Shown here in pieces: positions 9,493 through 19,959 of a DNA stretch of 43,688 bases. The translations under genes and the position numbers were made by a program. Below the pieces are notes generated by a model. That model searched no databases and had not been told where the DNA came from. It saw nothing but the letters and a program-made list of their open reading frames with translations. The DNA comes from Saccoglossus kowalevskii (taxonomy: Eukaryota; Hemichordata; Enteropneusta; Harrimaniidae), in contig NW_003135353.1 in assembly GCF_000003605.2 (NCBI RefSeq), positions 311,218 through 354,905 of the forward strand, read 5' to 3'. How positions within the stretch are numbered: position 1 is the first letter of the stretch; every line of letters starts with the position of its first letter.

Positions 9493-10026
9493 CGCGTAGT
9501 TTATAGATTCTGGCTGTTTTCAAAGTGAGCGTTTTTTTATTTTCCATAGCACAAATGGAGTGGCTATAGGACGAATTAGCCGTCAATACCAGTGATTGAC
9601 CACAAAATTTAAAACGCAAAGTTCTATGGGAAGAAGATTGCTCTGCCACCACATGCCGCCATATTGTGGTGAGACGCCACAAGACTTTTATTACGCGTAT
9701 TCTTGTTTTTGTTATTATAGGCCTCTCGTGTTAATTTCTTCTTACTGGTAAACGGTTTTAAAATATGCTATTGATAGTTGAAAGTAATCTTTTCGTAAAT
9801 GCAAATATATATATATATAAATTTACAAAGAAATTATTTCAACGCGGAATAACGCGGTTACTAAGTTGTTACTCGGTTCTTCAAACTGATGTCCTGTCGA
9901 TTGCTGGGCGAAACAATATAAAATTAGTAGTATTGACGGCTAACTCCTACTGCCACTCCCGTTTATGTTATGGAAAGTAAAACAAAAATAGATTCTCATT
10001 TTGAAAACAGCCAAAATCTACGCTTT
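9493..10026. repeat. Inverted-repeat (fold-back) element, arms about 97 bp
   Basis: The left arm 9493-9589 (GGCTGTTTTCAAAGTGAG, TATTTTCCATAGCACAAA, TTAGCCGTCAATAC) is the imperfect reverse complement of 9930-10026 (GTATTGACGGCTAACTCC, TTATGGAAAGTAAAAC, ATTTTGAAAACAGCC). About 340 bp of AT-rich DNA separates the arms. It could be one fold-back transposon or two copies of one repeat in opposite orientation. Short open frames across it are not supported as genes. Confidence 0.72.
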
Positions 10027-12280
10027 AGTCGGGTTTGGAAATCGAACATCATCATGGCACATATGGATAATTTGGTGGACATTTTTCAAAGTAGTACCAC
10101 TGTGGTGCATCGGCCAATCAACGACAAGCATATGATCCTCGCGGTCACCGTGGCAGAGATATATTCGGTAGAAATAGATCTCTGCATAGGAGATTGATTT
10201 GAATGATCATAAAACAAGACTCGTGGCTCTCTCAATCTCAACGAGATCTCGGCGGCCATTTTTGTGAGGTCTTGCGTATTTAGTTACTCGATGGAGAATC
10301 CATATTTATATTTCCTAATTGATTTTACGGGTTCTACATTAACGTTATCTAAATTGTAAATAGTTTACTTTTGATACATTTCTTTAAAAAACAATAAATT
10401 AAACGTGACCGGGCTTGGATCGGTGATGTCATTCCAATTGCGAGTGCATCTGGCTGGGAAACTCGAAAATGTACACATGTCAGTTTTACAGCTTCTCATC
10501 TTTAGCATCCATGATAATTTAGCTGCGATTGGAACGATGAAGTAGCATTATATGGGCGTATAGCTTGAGCATAATACATTTGACGATCATTTACAGAACA
10601 AAGCCACCGATGTCTGAAAATTCATTGTGATTATATCACAATAACTACACATAATGGAGGTATGAAAACATTTACAGGCACAACATTGTTGAAGTAGACT
10701 GAGTATAATCGTCCAACTTTTGTGGGGGGGGGGGGCATTGAAATTTTGACCGATGTGTCTGCTCCAAGCTTTTTCTGTTCTTATGATACCGAGATCAACT
10801 TTAAATTAAATTAAGACAAAAACAAATATTGGTATCTTCTCCGCTTAAGACCGTATCCGTTTTGTGTTCCGACTGTGAACGACTTAGATTTGCGTAAGAC
10901 GCTTTTCTCGTTCTCAGAAATGCTGAGAACGACCCAGACATTGCAAAGACAATAAATACACGTATATTTCTATATTTGTTACCTGATATACCAACACCGA
11001 TTACCAGTCTATATATATACACACCATTGGTGTACAATTTATTTATTGTATTGTATTTTATTTTTAGAGCTTTCACAGCCATACTGGGAAAGCGTTTAAC
11101 GATATTTACTTAATGTAAAGGAGGTGTGGGTCTAATCAGTTTCTGTATATACTGTTACTATGGCTTTTTGCCATTAGGATACAGAAAAAAAAACACGAAT
11201 ACATCGTATTTTTCCTATTAGTCACGCCCTCTAGCGACAAAGCGCTTCAATTACGTAATTGGGTGACATGAAGGCCGTTCAAGCATCGATATTGTTTAAA
11301 TCTGTCGTCGTTCATCAATATGACGAACGACTACAGAGCCAATCACAGCAGTAGATTTGAACGACACTGACTCCACCCTAATATACGTCATTTTAATTTC
11401 ACAGAAGCGCCTCGTCACTTGAGGGCGCATTGGCGTATTGGAATCTATTATGTAATGGACGTTTTCGCGTAGGTTGCAACAGTGAAACAATTACTTAATA
11501 CCTTTCGAAAAATTGCGCCGAGCATAGGCTGAAACAAGCCTTTATTATTATTGATGTTAATCATAATATTGTTATAACATTCAAAAAAGAATCTTCATAT
11601 AAGTAAGTTTCTACCCTGATAGTCAATGGGAATTTCTCTCCTATAGTGCATTGCACATATGCCCCGAAACACACCCAGTAGCACACAATTTCAATTTAAA
11701 CTTGTTTAAGATTAGTTTTTTTAATCATCAAGTTTCGAACAGGTTGTCGGACCACTATTTTCCAATCCGCTGGTTACTATGATAGTAGTAACTTAAGTTA
11801 ACATAATGATAGATATGTTATGTTCATATTTATATGAATAGTTGTGATCACATCTATTTTAAAACCGCAGTCAGAATAATAAACGCTGAAGTGCGCCCCT
11901 ACAGACTATAGTTTGTGTAAACTCTCTACAGAGCTACAAATAGTCCGGACATGCGCACAGCAAACATAGTTCGGGTACTTTTTCTCAGATTTAAAATAAC
12001 AGCGAAAAAAACATTTACAATAAATTGAAATATATATATAGGTGTGTAATTTATTATTATACCATGATGTAATATTGTATTTAGAAATAAATGTGGATGA
12101 CAATTTATGAACGCGTCGTTATATATTTTGATATATCGATTTCATCTTTTCAGTTTAGTTTTTCCAGAAATTGCAGCGGGATATATCCTAGCCCCTAGAT
12201 TTAGTTTCCAAGGATTTTTATATGTTTATTCAAAGAATACACGTACACATACACAGTGACAAAGGCTTTTTGTTTGTTTC
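10027..12280. other. Intergenic, no gene seen
   Basis: AT-rich DNA with a 12-G run (10724-10735), short AT microsatellites, and two opposed GAGGGCG-type motifs (11225-11234 and 11418-11428). No exon with plausible splice sites or protein homology was found on either strand. Confidence 0.55.
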
Positions 12281-12413
12281 TTAAATGGCAGTGGTCGTCG
12301 CATCGCGTCCTGTTCGATATTGGACTCATAGCGATGTATGCAACGCGTGTAAAATACATTGTTTGTTTACATGAAATTCGAGCACGCGCTGCGTGACGAC
12401 CACCGCCCTTTAA
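12281..12413 (+). mobile_element. MITE family B, copy 1, TTAA at both ends
   Basis: A 133-bp element bounded by TTAA, with inverted ends GGCAGTGGTCGTCGC and, from the right, AAGGGCGGTGGTCGTCACGC. Interior blocks CGATATTGGACTCATAGCGA and CGCGTGTAAAATACATTG recur in copies at 12887, 36098 and 40901. The outer GGTCGTC ends resemble family A. Confidence 0.82.
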
Positions 12414-12886
12414 CGAGTTTGTTGCTTTGGGTTACATATATTATTTATTCTATAACCCAGCTCAAAACATCTCACCCAAGCTTGGCGTGTGTGTTTTGTT
12501 CGTACATCCACGATTTCCAAAGTACGTGATTGGCTGAACAGCCCAGACCACGTGACAGTAAGGCTGCCTTAAGTTGACTCAGATGATGTGTTGCAGTTAG
12601 TTCTAACCTGAATAAAAGTTGATGTAGGTATAGGCTGTGTCACCATTAGTATGCGGTCGCTGGTTATAATCACAATTTTAAAAAACAGTGTCTCTACCAG
12701 TTTAATCAGCCTGAGATTTAATTGGTTCAAGTTATTTCTATACAAAAAATGCATATGCTTGGATCCTAGTATGTCACACAGAGAAATATTAAATTAAACT
12801 AGCAATCAGTAAGACCGTTCTACTAGACACCTTTCCACATTGTTTATGCTACACTCTTAGAGACGTGCGGTGAGCATATGGTTGAA

Positions 12887-13010
12887 GCGCTACAGTCGTC
12901 GCGCCGCGTCGTGTTCGATATGAGTCCCATAGCGACGTAAACAACGCGTGTAAAATACATTATTTATTTACACAACACTCGAACTCGCATTGGGCGACGA
13001 CTGTAGCGAT
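12887..13010 (+). mobile_element. MITE family B, copy 2
   Basis: Inverted ends GCTACAGTCGTCGCGC and, reversed, CGCTACAGTCGTCGCCC. It shares the interior CATAGCGACGTAAACAACGC and CGTGTAAAATACATTA with copy 1, about 470 bp away in the same orientation. The outermost bases differ from copy 1. Confidence 0.78.
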
Positions 13011-14033
13011 TTTACTATTTACAATCACAAACCAGCACGAGTCTATATGATATGCTGCAGGGACAGTTTCTGCTGCAGAGTCTAATTGCGCATTAAGTCT
13101 GTTTGACTATGTAATCATGCCATCTGTGATTGGCTAAGCTATGCATAGTCAGTAGTATATTGGCTGATGACACACGACGTCTGTGTAAATTTAGTAATCG
13201 CCAGTTGTTTTATGCATATTAGTATTTATATGTATACTAGTAACAATCACAGGTTTGAGTTCCGCATATGTAGATTAGGCGTACATTTCTATTGACTTAT
13301 ATGCGAATTAGTTATATTTCAACTATTAAGCTGGCGAACATGACAACTGTCGTAATAACAGTATGCAACTATAAACCTTACTCTATGACGTAATTTGGTT
13401 GGGATAGCTATACAAACGCAGACGACGAGCACATTCGTTGCCACGTGATATGCATGACAATGCACTAGATAAAGCATTCTGTGTATTTTGTACGATTAAC
13501 AAATTATAACGCGACCATGCGCCGAAAAAGAAACTACTGCATACATTACTTCGTCCTATTGCCGTCAGTTGGTTAGGTTTGCATGAACACAGACTGCTCC
13601 GTGGTTCTGTGCACGTTTGTGCATATCACGGGACGGTATTCTTCAGACGTCTTCGCTTGTATAGCTACCCCCATCACATATCTCAGAGTAGGGATCATAC
13701 GAAGGATGTATTGTACGTTTTGTCATTTGCTCATGAATAATTCACAGCATTCCACTTGACATCAAAATGACCCTTTTAATTCCTGTTTTTCCCCAGTTCG
13801 AATCTATGTAGTTTACATGTACAGAAATCAGGTGCGATTTTTCCAGAACAGTGATCCTTCTATACAAAATGAGATACGTACCATATGTACGCAAACAACA
13901 TCCACGATGGCTGCAGAAAACCTCCCAAAATTCACAGTAATATTTCGTTATATTATATTTTATCTCGTTATAAGTATACCACAACTGTACATAACTGAAA
14001 AATCTTTTGTAAACCCTCTCTAAATCAGACTTT
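13011..14033. other. Intergenic, nothing recognised
   Basis: AT-rich DNA without coding signature. Open frames of 68-98 codons overlap on opposite strands near 13.75-14.04 kb and show no recognisable protein motif. Confidence 0.5.
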
Positions 14034-14676
14034 TGCATTCTGCCTAAGACTGTACAGCTTTATTCAAGGTGCAACTTCAGGAAATATTAACGACTCGGAG
14101 GTAACAGAGTTCTTTCTCAACTGTTGAATGACATGCCCATTGAAGAGGTTCGAACCTACAGAGTATGGGGATAGCCTCTGTCACACGCAACGTAATATTA
14201 CCGTAATTGGTATAGTACAGGTGTGATGGTTCAAATACCAAAATGGCAACAGTAACAGAAAGACTTCCCTGGCGGCGATGATAAAACACGAACACGGAGC
14301 CAACAGATGAGGTTTCAACTGGTATTATTGTACTCTGCAAACATCAAGTACAATAACGCGGCAAAACTACACTACTCTAATGACTAGATACTTAAACTCC
14401 AATACAATTCAACGAGATCTCCGATCTGAACTCAGTGCTGAACAACTCACCTATATATACCCCCACTGTCTATAAATAGACCATTACATCAGCATACATA
14501 ATGAGTCTGGAACTTACTACACATTACTAGAATGTTCCATTACCTTCTATTGCCCTCTACAGTGTTCTATTACCTATTCAACCAGTTCCTAAAAATCTAG
14601 AATATTCTACCCAGACACAGTACGTTTCTAGAACATTCTCAGTGACACGGAAGTGGTAAATAAGTCGTATGCGACA
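14034..14676 (-). mobile_element. Possible solo LTR (minus strand) with TATA box, HSE motifs and AATAAA
   Basis: Read on the minus strand: a TG start near 14676, three GAAnnTTC inverted units (14626-14638 with three half-sites, 14600-14607, 14530-14537), TATA-like sequences (TATATATAGG at about 14450-14460, CTATTTATAG at 14472-14481), and AATAAA (14059-14064) before a terminal region ending in CA. This order (U3 enhancers, TATA, polyA signal) is what an LTR shows. No 5-bp target-site duplication and no second LTR were found, so the boundaries and class are uncertain. Confidence 0.45.
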
Positions 14677-15139
14677 ACCTCTAACGACTCAACGATAATA
14701 AAGTTTGTGACTTTATATTTATACAGCTTTTAAAAAATTGTACCACATGAATAAATAATAGCCACATTAAGACAGAAAAACTATACACAAGAAAATACAA
14801 ACTAAGGGAACAAAAACATTGAGTCATTTACCCATTACACACATTAGCCAAAAAGTTGAAACTTAACTACAAATGGTAAAGTACAGTACTATCTGGTAGC
14901 AAATACAAATCATACTGTTTCAACTACACTAGAGCCACACTGACGTTTTCATATTTGTTGGTATCATCTCTTCAACACTTCGAGTTCAGATGATTCTTCA
15001 TACTAGATTGGCACAGATACCGTTTTCCAATAGCAGTAAGTAATTTAATAGTTTATATAAATCTGGTGAACCTAAAATCACATGTTCTTCCATAGTATAT
15101 CCTTCAAGGTAGATTTTGCATTACGATTTTTTAAATCAA
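14677..15139. other. Between LTR-like element and LINE remnant
   Basis: AT-rich. On the minus strand it may hold the degenerate 3' end of the LINE remnant, but no motif could be matched with confidence. Confidence 0.4.
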
Positions 15140-15925
15140 TCCGCGAGTTAAGTCGCCATGATTAATGGGCAACAAATTTCCACCCATCCTTTGCAACCGT
15201 TTATAAACAACACTTTCCAAAGGATACTTCGATTCAATGATGCATCCAGATATCTTTGCATCCAACACCTGCACAGTAACTTAAATAAAGTTATATTATC
15301 AGACTCTTCAACTGATATCATTGGATGTCTTTCGTGTAATTTTGTCACTACCATGATTCCAGATAAAATTAAATAGGTTCTTATTAATCTTATTAAAGCT
15401 ATTCCTTGAGACACTGGTAATTCTCAGCAAGAAAACGAACTCCGAGACAGCCTCGATTTTTAATAACTTGAATTTTACCCGAATTTTACGTTACGCTGAT
15501 TTCAAAAAATAGAGTTGTTGCTGAATTATCTTCAATGGTTTAGTGTTATTTAAATTTGCTGTCCATACTTTATCACACAAATATACACAAATACCAAAAA
15601 TTTCAATGGGCTCAGTTGGCCAGTTGATGATAAATAATTTATTTTTCTCTTTCTTCCACTTACCAAGCCAAATTGCATCATTTTCTCTATTGTCATGTAG
15701 TCCGGGTGCATTATGAAACTGTTCCAAAGGATTGAATAAAAAGATCACCGATTTCCAGTCAGTAAGTGGGCAGGTCTAGTCGTCAGCACAAGGAATATTC
15801 TTAACGTACTCACAGCCTACCTGGAATCCACGCATATTTGGGTTACATCGAATGGCAACTAAAAAAGTTTCAATAGGGCTAATACAAAAAGAGGCAGGTG
15901 AAAGAGGGTCATGCGCGCAGCTTGG
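15140..15925 (-). pseudogene. Decayed LINE reverse transcriptase fragment (L1/Tx1-like)
   Basis: The minus-strand translation gives RT landmarks in order. LFVLAL lies near 15.89 kb. ILCADD at about 15.78-15.79 kb stands for the catalytic YADD box. AIWLGKWKK comes next, then WPTEPIEIFGI (the W-x-x-EPIKILGI block), INKNLFNFIWN, and LCRCWMQRYLD with LWKVLFI. These match the palm/thumb and C-terminal region of L1-clade non-LTR retrotransposons. At least one in-frame stop (about 15491) and two or more frameshifts break it. It is a dead, 5'-truncated copy in the gene-poor interval; the clade assignment is tentative. Confidence 0.8.
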
Positions 15926-16618
15926 GGTTTATTTCCACCCATATACAACCGGTCGAGACCAGCATATGTGGATAGCAAACTGTTAATTTGTGTTATAAAA
16001 CAGCTGATCTGAGTTCAGTGATTGTTCATATATGATAAGCGTAGGTTGTACATTAGTTTACTTATTTGGTGTTTGACCTCAATTGTTGAAATGGGTAACA
16101 GAGGATTGTATGTAGGGGTTTACTTCAAACCATTAGAATTTGTGGCAATTTGTTTTCTGAAGTTTTATTTTTTTGTTTTGAAGTTTCATTTTTTTTCTAG
16201 CTTTTGTTAACGTTATGTTTTTGTTACAATTTCATTTAAAGTTCTATTTATTTTTTGTTGAAACTGACATTTTCAGGTTACTTTCGTTCACTACTATTAA
16301 CAAATATTTTCATTTATTTTTCTATATATTAATATATTAATATGTTCTTTATGATTCATTTTCATTCTGGTTTGCATCAAAGCACATAGAACCCCGGTCG
16401 GAAAATAAACATATCGGCACCACCCAAGTCTATGCATTTCGTTAAGACAGGTTTTTCGAAAATGTGTTGGATGGTGAAAATAAAAATGAAAAATGTGTCG
16501 ACATTATTACAACACGTGTAAATTTATTTCACATTACTGTATTGTGATTGGACAGTGGCCGAAGAAGAGGAATAAAGCAACCTACTCTAGTATATTTTGA
16601 TATTTGTTGATTACACAA
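15926..16618. other. Intergenic, nothing recognised
   Basis: T-rich and AT-rich DNA. A 62-codon open frame at 16022-16210 is low-complexity Phe-rich and is not supported as a gene. Confidence 0.5.
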
Positions 16619-16700
16619 TAAAAGGGAGGTGGTCGTCGCGCAGTGCGTGTTCGAATTTCATGTAAACAGAAAAACAGAAAACTCCATGTGACATGCAGAC
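16619..16700 (-). mobile_element. MITE family B, copy 3 (truncated)
   Basis: The sequence AAAGGGAGGTGGTCGTCGCG then CAGTGCGTGTTCGAATTTCA is the reverse complement of the right end of copy 1 (12281-12413) with few changes. Similarity fades after about 80 bp and no matching second terminus is seen. Confidence 0.68.
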
Positions 16701-17689
16701 TTGGAGAATCGATGGAGAGCAAGCAAGTTGATCGCAAACCATATGTGGTCAGTCGTAGCGAGTGTGCAGAGAGCCACCCACGTCAGACTGCTGTTTGATA
16801 GGAAAGAATCCACCTGAACGTAACTGAACATATATTTTGCGCATACTCAGATGGGATACATATAAACATAAGATCGTTTTGCAGCCGTGTTTGTAAACGG
16901 ATATTGCAGACGAGAATCGGTGATGTTTTTCATAACAACCAGAATCCTGAGAGGGGAGGTTTATTACAGTAATATTGTTTTTGATTTACACATGGGGCAT
17001 GCATATAAGACATTATGTGATGCTGCCGTACAAACTGTCACCAACTTGGAAGACATGAAGCACAGCCAGCTGGCGCACTAGCTGTGGAATCATAGCCCTA
17101 TGTTGCCGGCCGATACGCGTTTTTCTGATTCCTACAAATGAGGTAAAAATACCAATATTTACAGCCAAACAATCCGTTGAGGGCATTGTTAAGCCAATCC
17201 TAATAAAATTCGATCGAAAGTGTCGTTTTTGTGTGGAAAAATCCCTTGAATACAAACACCTAATTACACGAAGAACCCCGAACACTTTCCTGGGGTATTT
17301 GAAACTTGTCTGAAATTTGTCTTTCCAACTCAGAAGCCAATCAGCGACGGGCTTACAATTGATGACAATTGCATAGCACAGCAGTATAAAAACACTGCTC
17401 AATCTGTAAAGATTGAAAAATCACATTTACTTTTCATTTTATATCCCTCACATCGTTACCAGAATCTTTTGGAATCGATGTGATTTTGTAATGTTTGTTT
17501 TGTCTCTCGGTTTAGTATGTCACACAGTGTCGGGTTAATTTATAACTTGCAATAATTTTTTTAGCGTTGCGTTGAAATTACTAATTTTCACGCTGCCAAT
17601 GCTTAATTATATTAAGTTTAAGGAGTGGGATTACAATAACACAGGCGTAATTTAATTTACTCTAACGATTGAAATGACGATGCGTATTA
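16701..17689. other. Intergenic, nothing firmly recognised
   Basis: Open frames on both strands (64 codons at 16887-17081 +, 129 codons at 17013-17402 -) overlap each other and lack a domain signature or splice context. Confidence 0.5.
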
Positions 17690-19040
17690 ATATCCTCCGC
17701 CAGTAAAAGAAATAGTTACCCGAAGACGTACGACATGCAGTTACACCGCTGCAACGTCGAAGTGATGGGTCGACGAATCTGGCAATACCAATAAAACTGA
17801 TAATTATGGCGCCATAAAATCTCACGTCGAGCGATTCATTCTGATGGTGCTTGACGACAGCGAGGGACTCTTAACTTCCTGTTGTATTTGCCGAGTCACC
17901 GTACCAAAGCAATAGGGCATGATAGAATGTTGGCCTTTCTAATGACGGACCGATTCCCACGTGGGCAATATCGTGTTGTTGTAATCTCGGGAATTAAAAA
18001 CGTTGATCCCGAGTTACGCAGAGTTTTTTCACGCAATTAACAGCGTAAACATTTTTTTAGAAATTGAATTTCATATCATGATTGTATCTAAAATTCATGT
18101 ATATATATAAGAGAAACATATATATTTGACGTCGAAGTATTTAGTTTCGTCGTGGTTTCCATTTGAGTGATTTCTTTGGTACGCTCATCAGCGATCGATA
18201 AGTCAATACAAAGTTAAAAGAGCGTGGATCGGCAGTTGCATATATCGACAATTGTATATTTTACTAATACATTGTAATCCAAGCAAAATTGTCTCTGAGT
18301 TTACCTGATTTTAGGCTTCTCTTCATCCCCCCTTAACCCCACTTGCCCTCAATTAGTTAAACATCTTATTCGAAGCAAGCGCGATAAATTTCCCATCTTC
18401 GAGTGAACCCAACTTGTATAATTGATGAAAACGTCGGGTGTGCCCCGCTGACAGATCACCCTTAATACGGCCACAATTGGGCGCATTGTTTCTTCGCTGT
18501 GTAAAATGACATCTGCATCGTGCACGGTATCATTTACCAAGCCTCTTAAATGTGACTTTAACGACCTATTAGCAAATCAGTGTTTGGACCCACCGGCGCG
18601 TTTTCAAATTATCAGCGAGCTTACACAATACAACATCTAGCCAGTGATGATGAAATACAGCCGCTGGGATTGCCCGTCACCGTGCTGCTTCATTTACGGG
18701 AAAAACTCATCATCGGCATCGGTTCAATTAGAACAGTTGCGAGGAAAGCAAGCAAAAAACATTAATTCCCGTTTCCTTGAGTTCATCAGGGCAAATCATT
18801 AAATAAATGTGTTGATTTTCGACTTCAATTTATTTTGAAGAGATCCGAAGAGGTGTTAGAATTCACGACCGGTTATCAAGATACAAGCGATTGCCATTTC
18901 ACGCCAGTCACTAATCACATTTTGAACCGCATTGCAACATATGCTAGGCGCTACGCAAGGTTTATATGCCGCGGGCAATGGAAATGCAACCGCTTCGTGG
19001 ACAGGATATACTGATTGCACGCCTAGCGGGCAAATTGAAG
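17690..19040. promoter_or_regulatory. Candidate regulatory island (low confidence)
   Basis: A stretch visibly less AT-rich and lower in simple repeats than its surroundings. It has homeodomain-type sites (ATAATTATGG near 17.80 kb, AATTGATGAAAA near 18.42 kb, ATCATTAAATAA near 18.80 kb) and no supportable coding exon. Such islands in gene-poor DNA are often conserved enhancers; conservation has not been checked. Confidence 0.25.
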
Positions 19041-19840
19041 TGTTATTTTTCCTCTAGCTATTGTACACATTTTAACACAATCCATTCTCACCGCAAATAA
19101 TGTTTTCGACTCTTGAATTTTAAGAACGGTAATCAAATTAGCTTTAGAATGCACATCATGGAGTTATATCTCTTGCCATGGAAACCTTCTATCAGTTTTC
19201 GTGTTTTTAGACACACCTTCCCTTTTCTACTGTTTTCAAGAATCACTATCCTGCCAATGCAGCCAAATTTTCTATGTGAAAACATGACTTATTTGAAATT
19301 AGTATCGATTTGCTAAATCCAGTGTTCTGCCTATGTAATAAAAGTAATAATTCCCGTGCCCCCCCTAAATAATGACCAACGTAGATAGCTAGTGTAGATA
19401 GGTGGTTTGTCAGAAACTAAGCAAATATATGTTTTACCATTTTTTTTACCAAACCTTCTGTTCGAGCTTCTTATCTTGCTAACGCGCAGTTTGGTAACAA
19501 AGGAAGGAGGCATGTAACTTGTGCACATTATTTTGAACGCATGTATGGAGTCTGATGTTCCCAAACAATGTATGGAAACACACAAAGAAAATCCTAACTT
19601 CAATAATCAACATTTACTGCACGAAATAAAGAGACGCGTACGGATGATGAAGGTGGCGAATCTTCAGGGGAATGTCGCTGATAAGTGCTTTCCAATGTAC
19701 GATGTAATGTAATTTCTAACTCGCAATGGTGTTTAGATTACTTTGAGAGAACGATCAACAAAACACACAACCCGCGGCTAAATCTTCAATCCTTCTCAAC
19801 TTGTGTTTGTTCAAATTCCTGAAACCCGATAATGAAAATG
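19041..19840. other. Intergenic, nothing recognised
   Basis: Short overlapping open frames on both strands, with no recognised exon or repeat. Confidence 0.5.
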
Positions 19841-19850
19841 GGCACATGAT

Positions 19851-19952
19851 GGCCTTATTTGCATACTAACGTGAGAGATAATTGTCACGTGATTGGGACA
19901 TTTGCATACACACGTGAGCAGGAAATAATGGCCTTATTTACATTCTCACGCG
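19851..19952. promoter_or_regulatory. Three diverged tandem units with octamer and CACGTG sites
   Basis: Units resembling GGCCTTATTTGCATACTAAC followed by GTGAG occur at 19851, about 19896 and about 19930. Two contain the perfect POU octamer ATTTGCAT (19857-19864, 19900-19907). CACGTG E-boxes lie at 19886-19891 and 19911-19916. This is a possible enhancer built from duplicated sites; function is not shown. Confidence 0.4.
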
Positions 19953-19959
19953 AGAAGAA

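Noticed and set aside
14146-14157. A tRNA B-box-like palindrome (GGTTCGAACC), possible tRNA or SINE promoter
   Set aside because: No A box at the right distance on either strand and no cloverleaf can be drawn around it.
16887-17081. A 64-codon frame with FFITT and HMGHAYKTL, reminiscent of the HIGH region of methionyl-tRNA synthetase
   Set aside because: Spacing between the two blocks is wrong, nothing recognisable follows, and no splice context or KMSKS-type region is present. Most likely chance.
17013-17402. 129-codon minus-strand open frame
   Set aside because: No domain, signal or splice context, and it overlaps an opposite-strand frame; its length is not exceptional in 43 kb.
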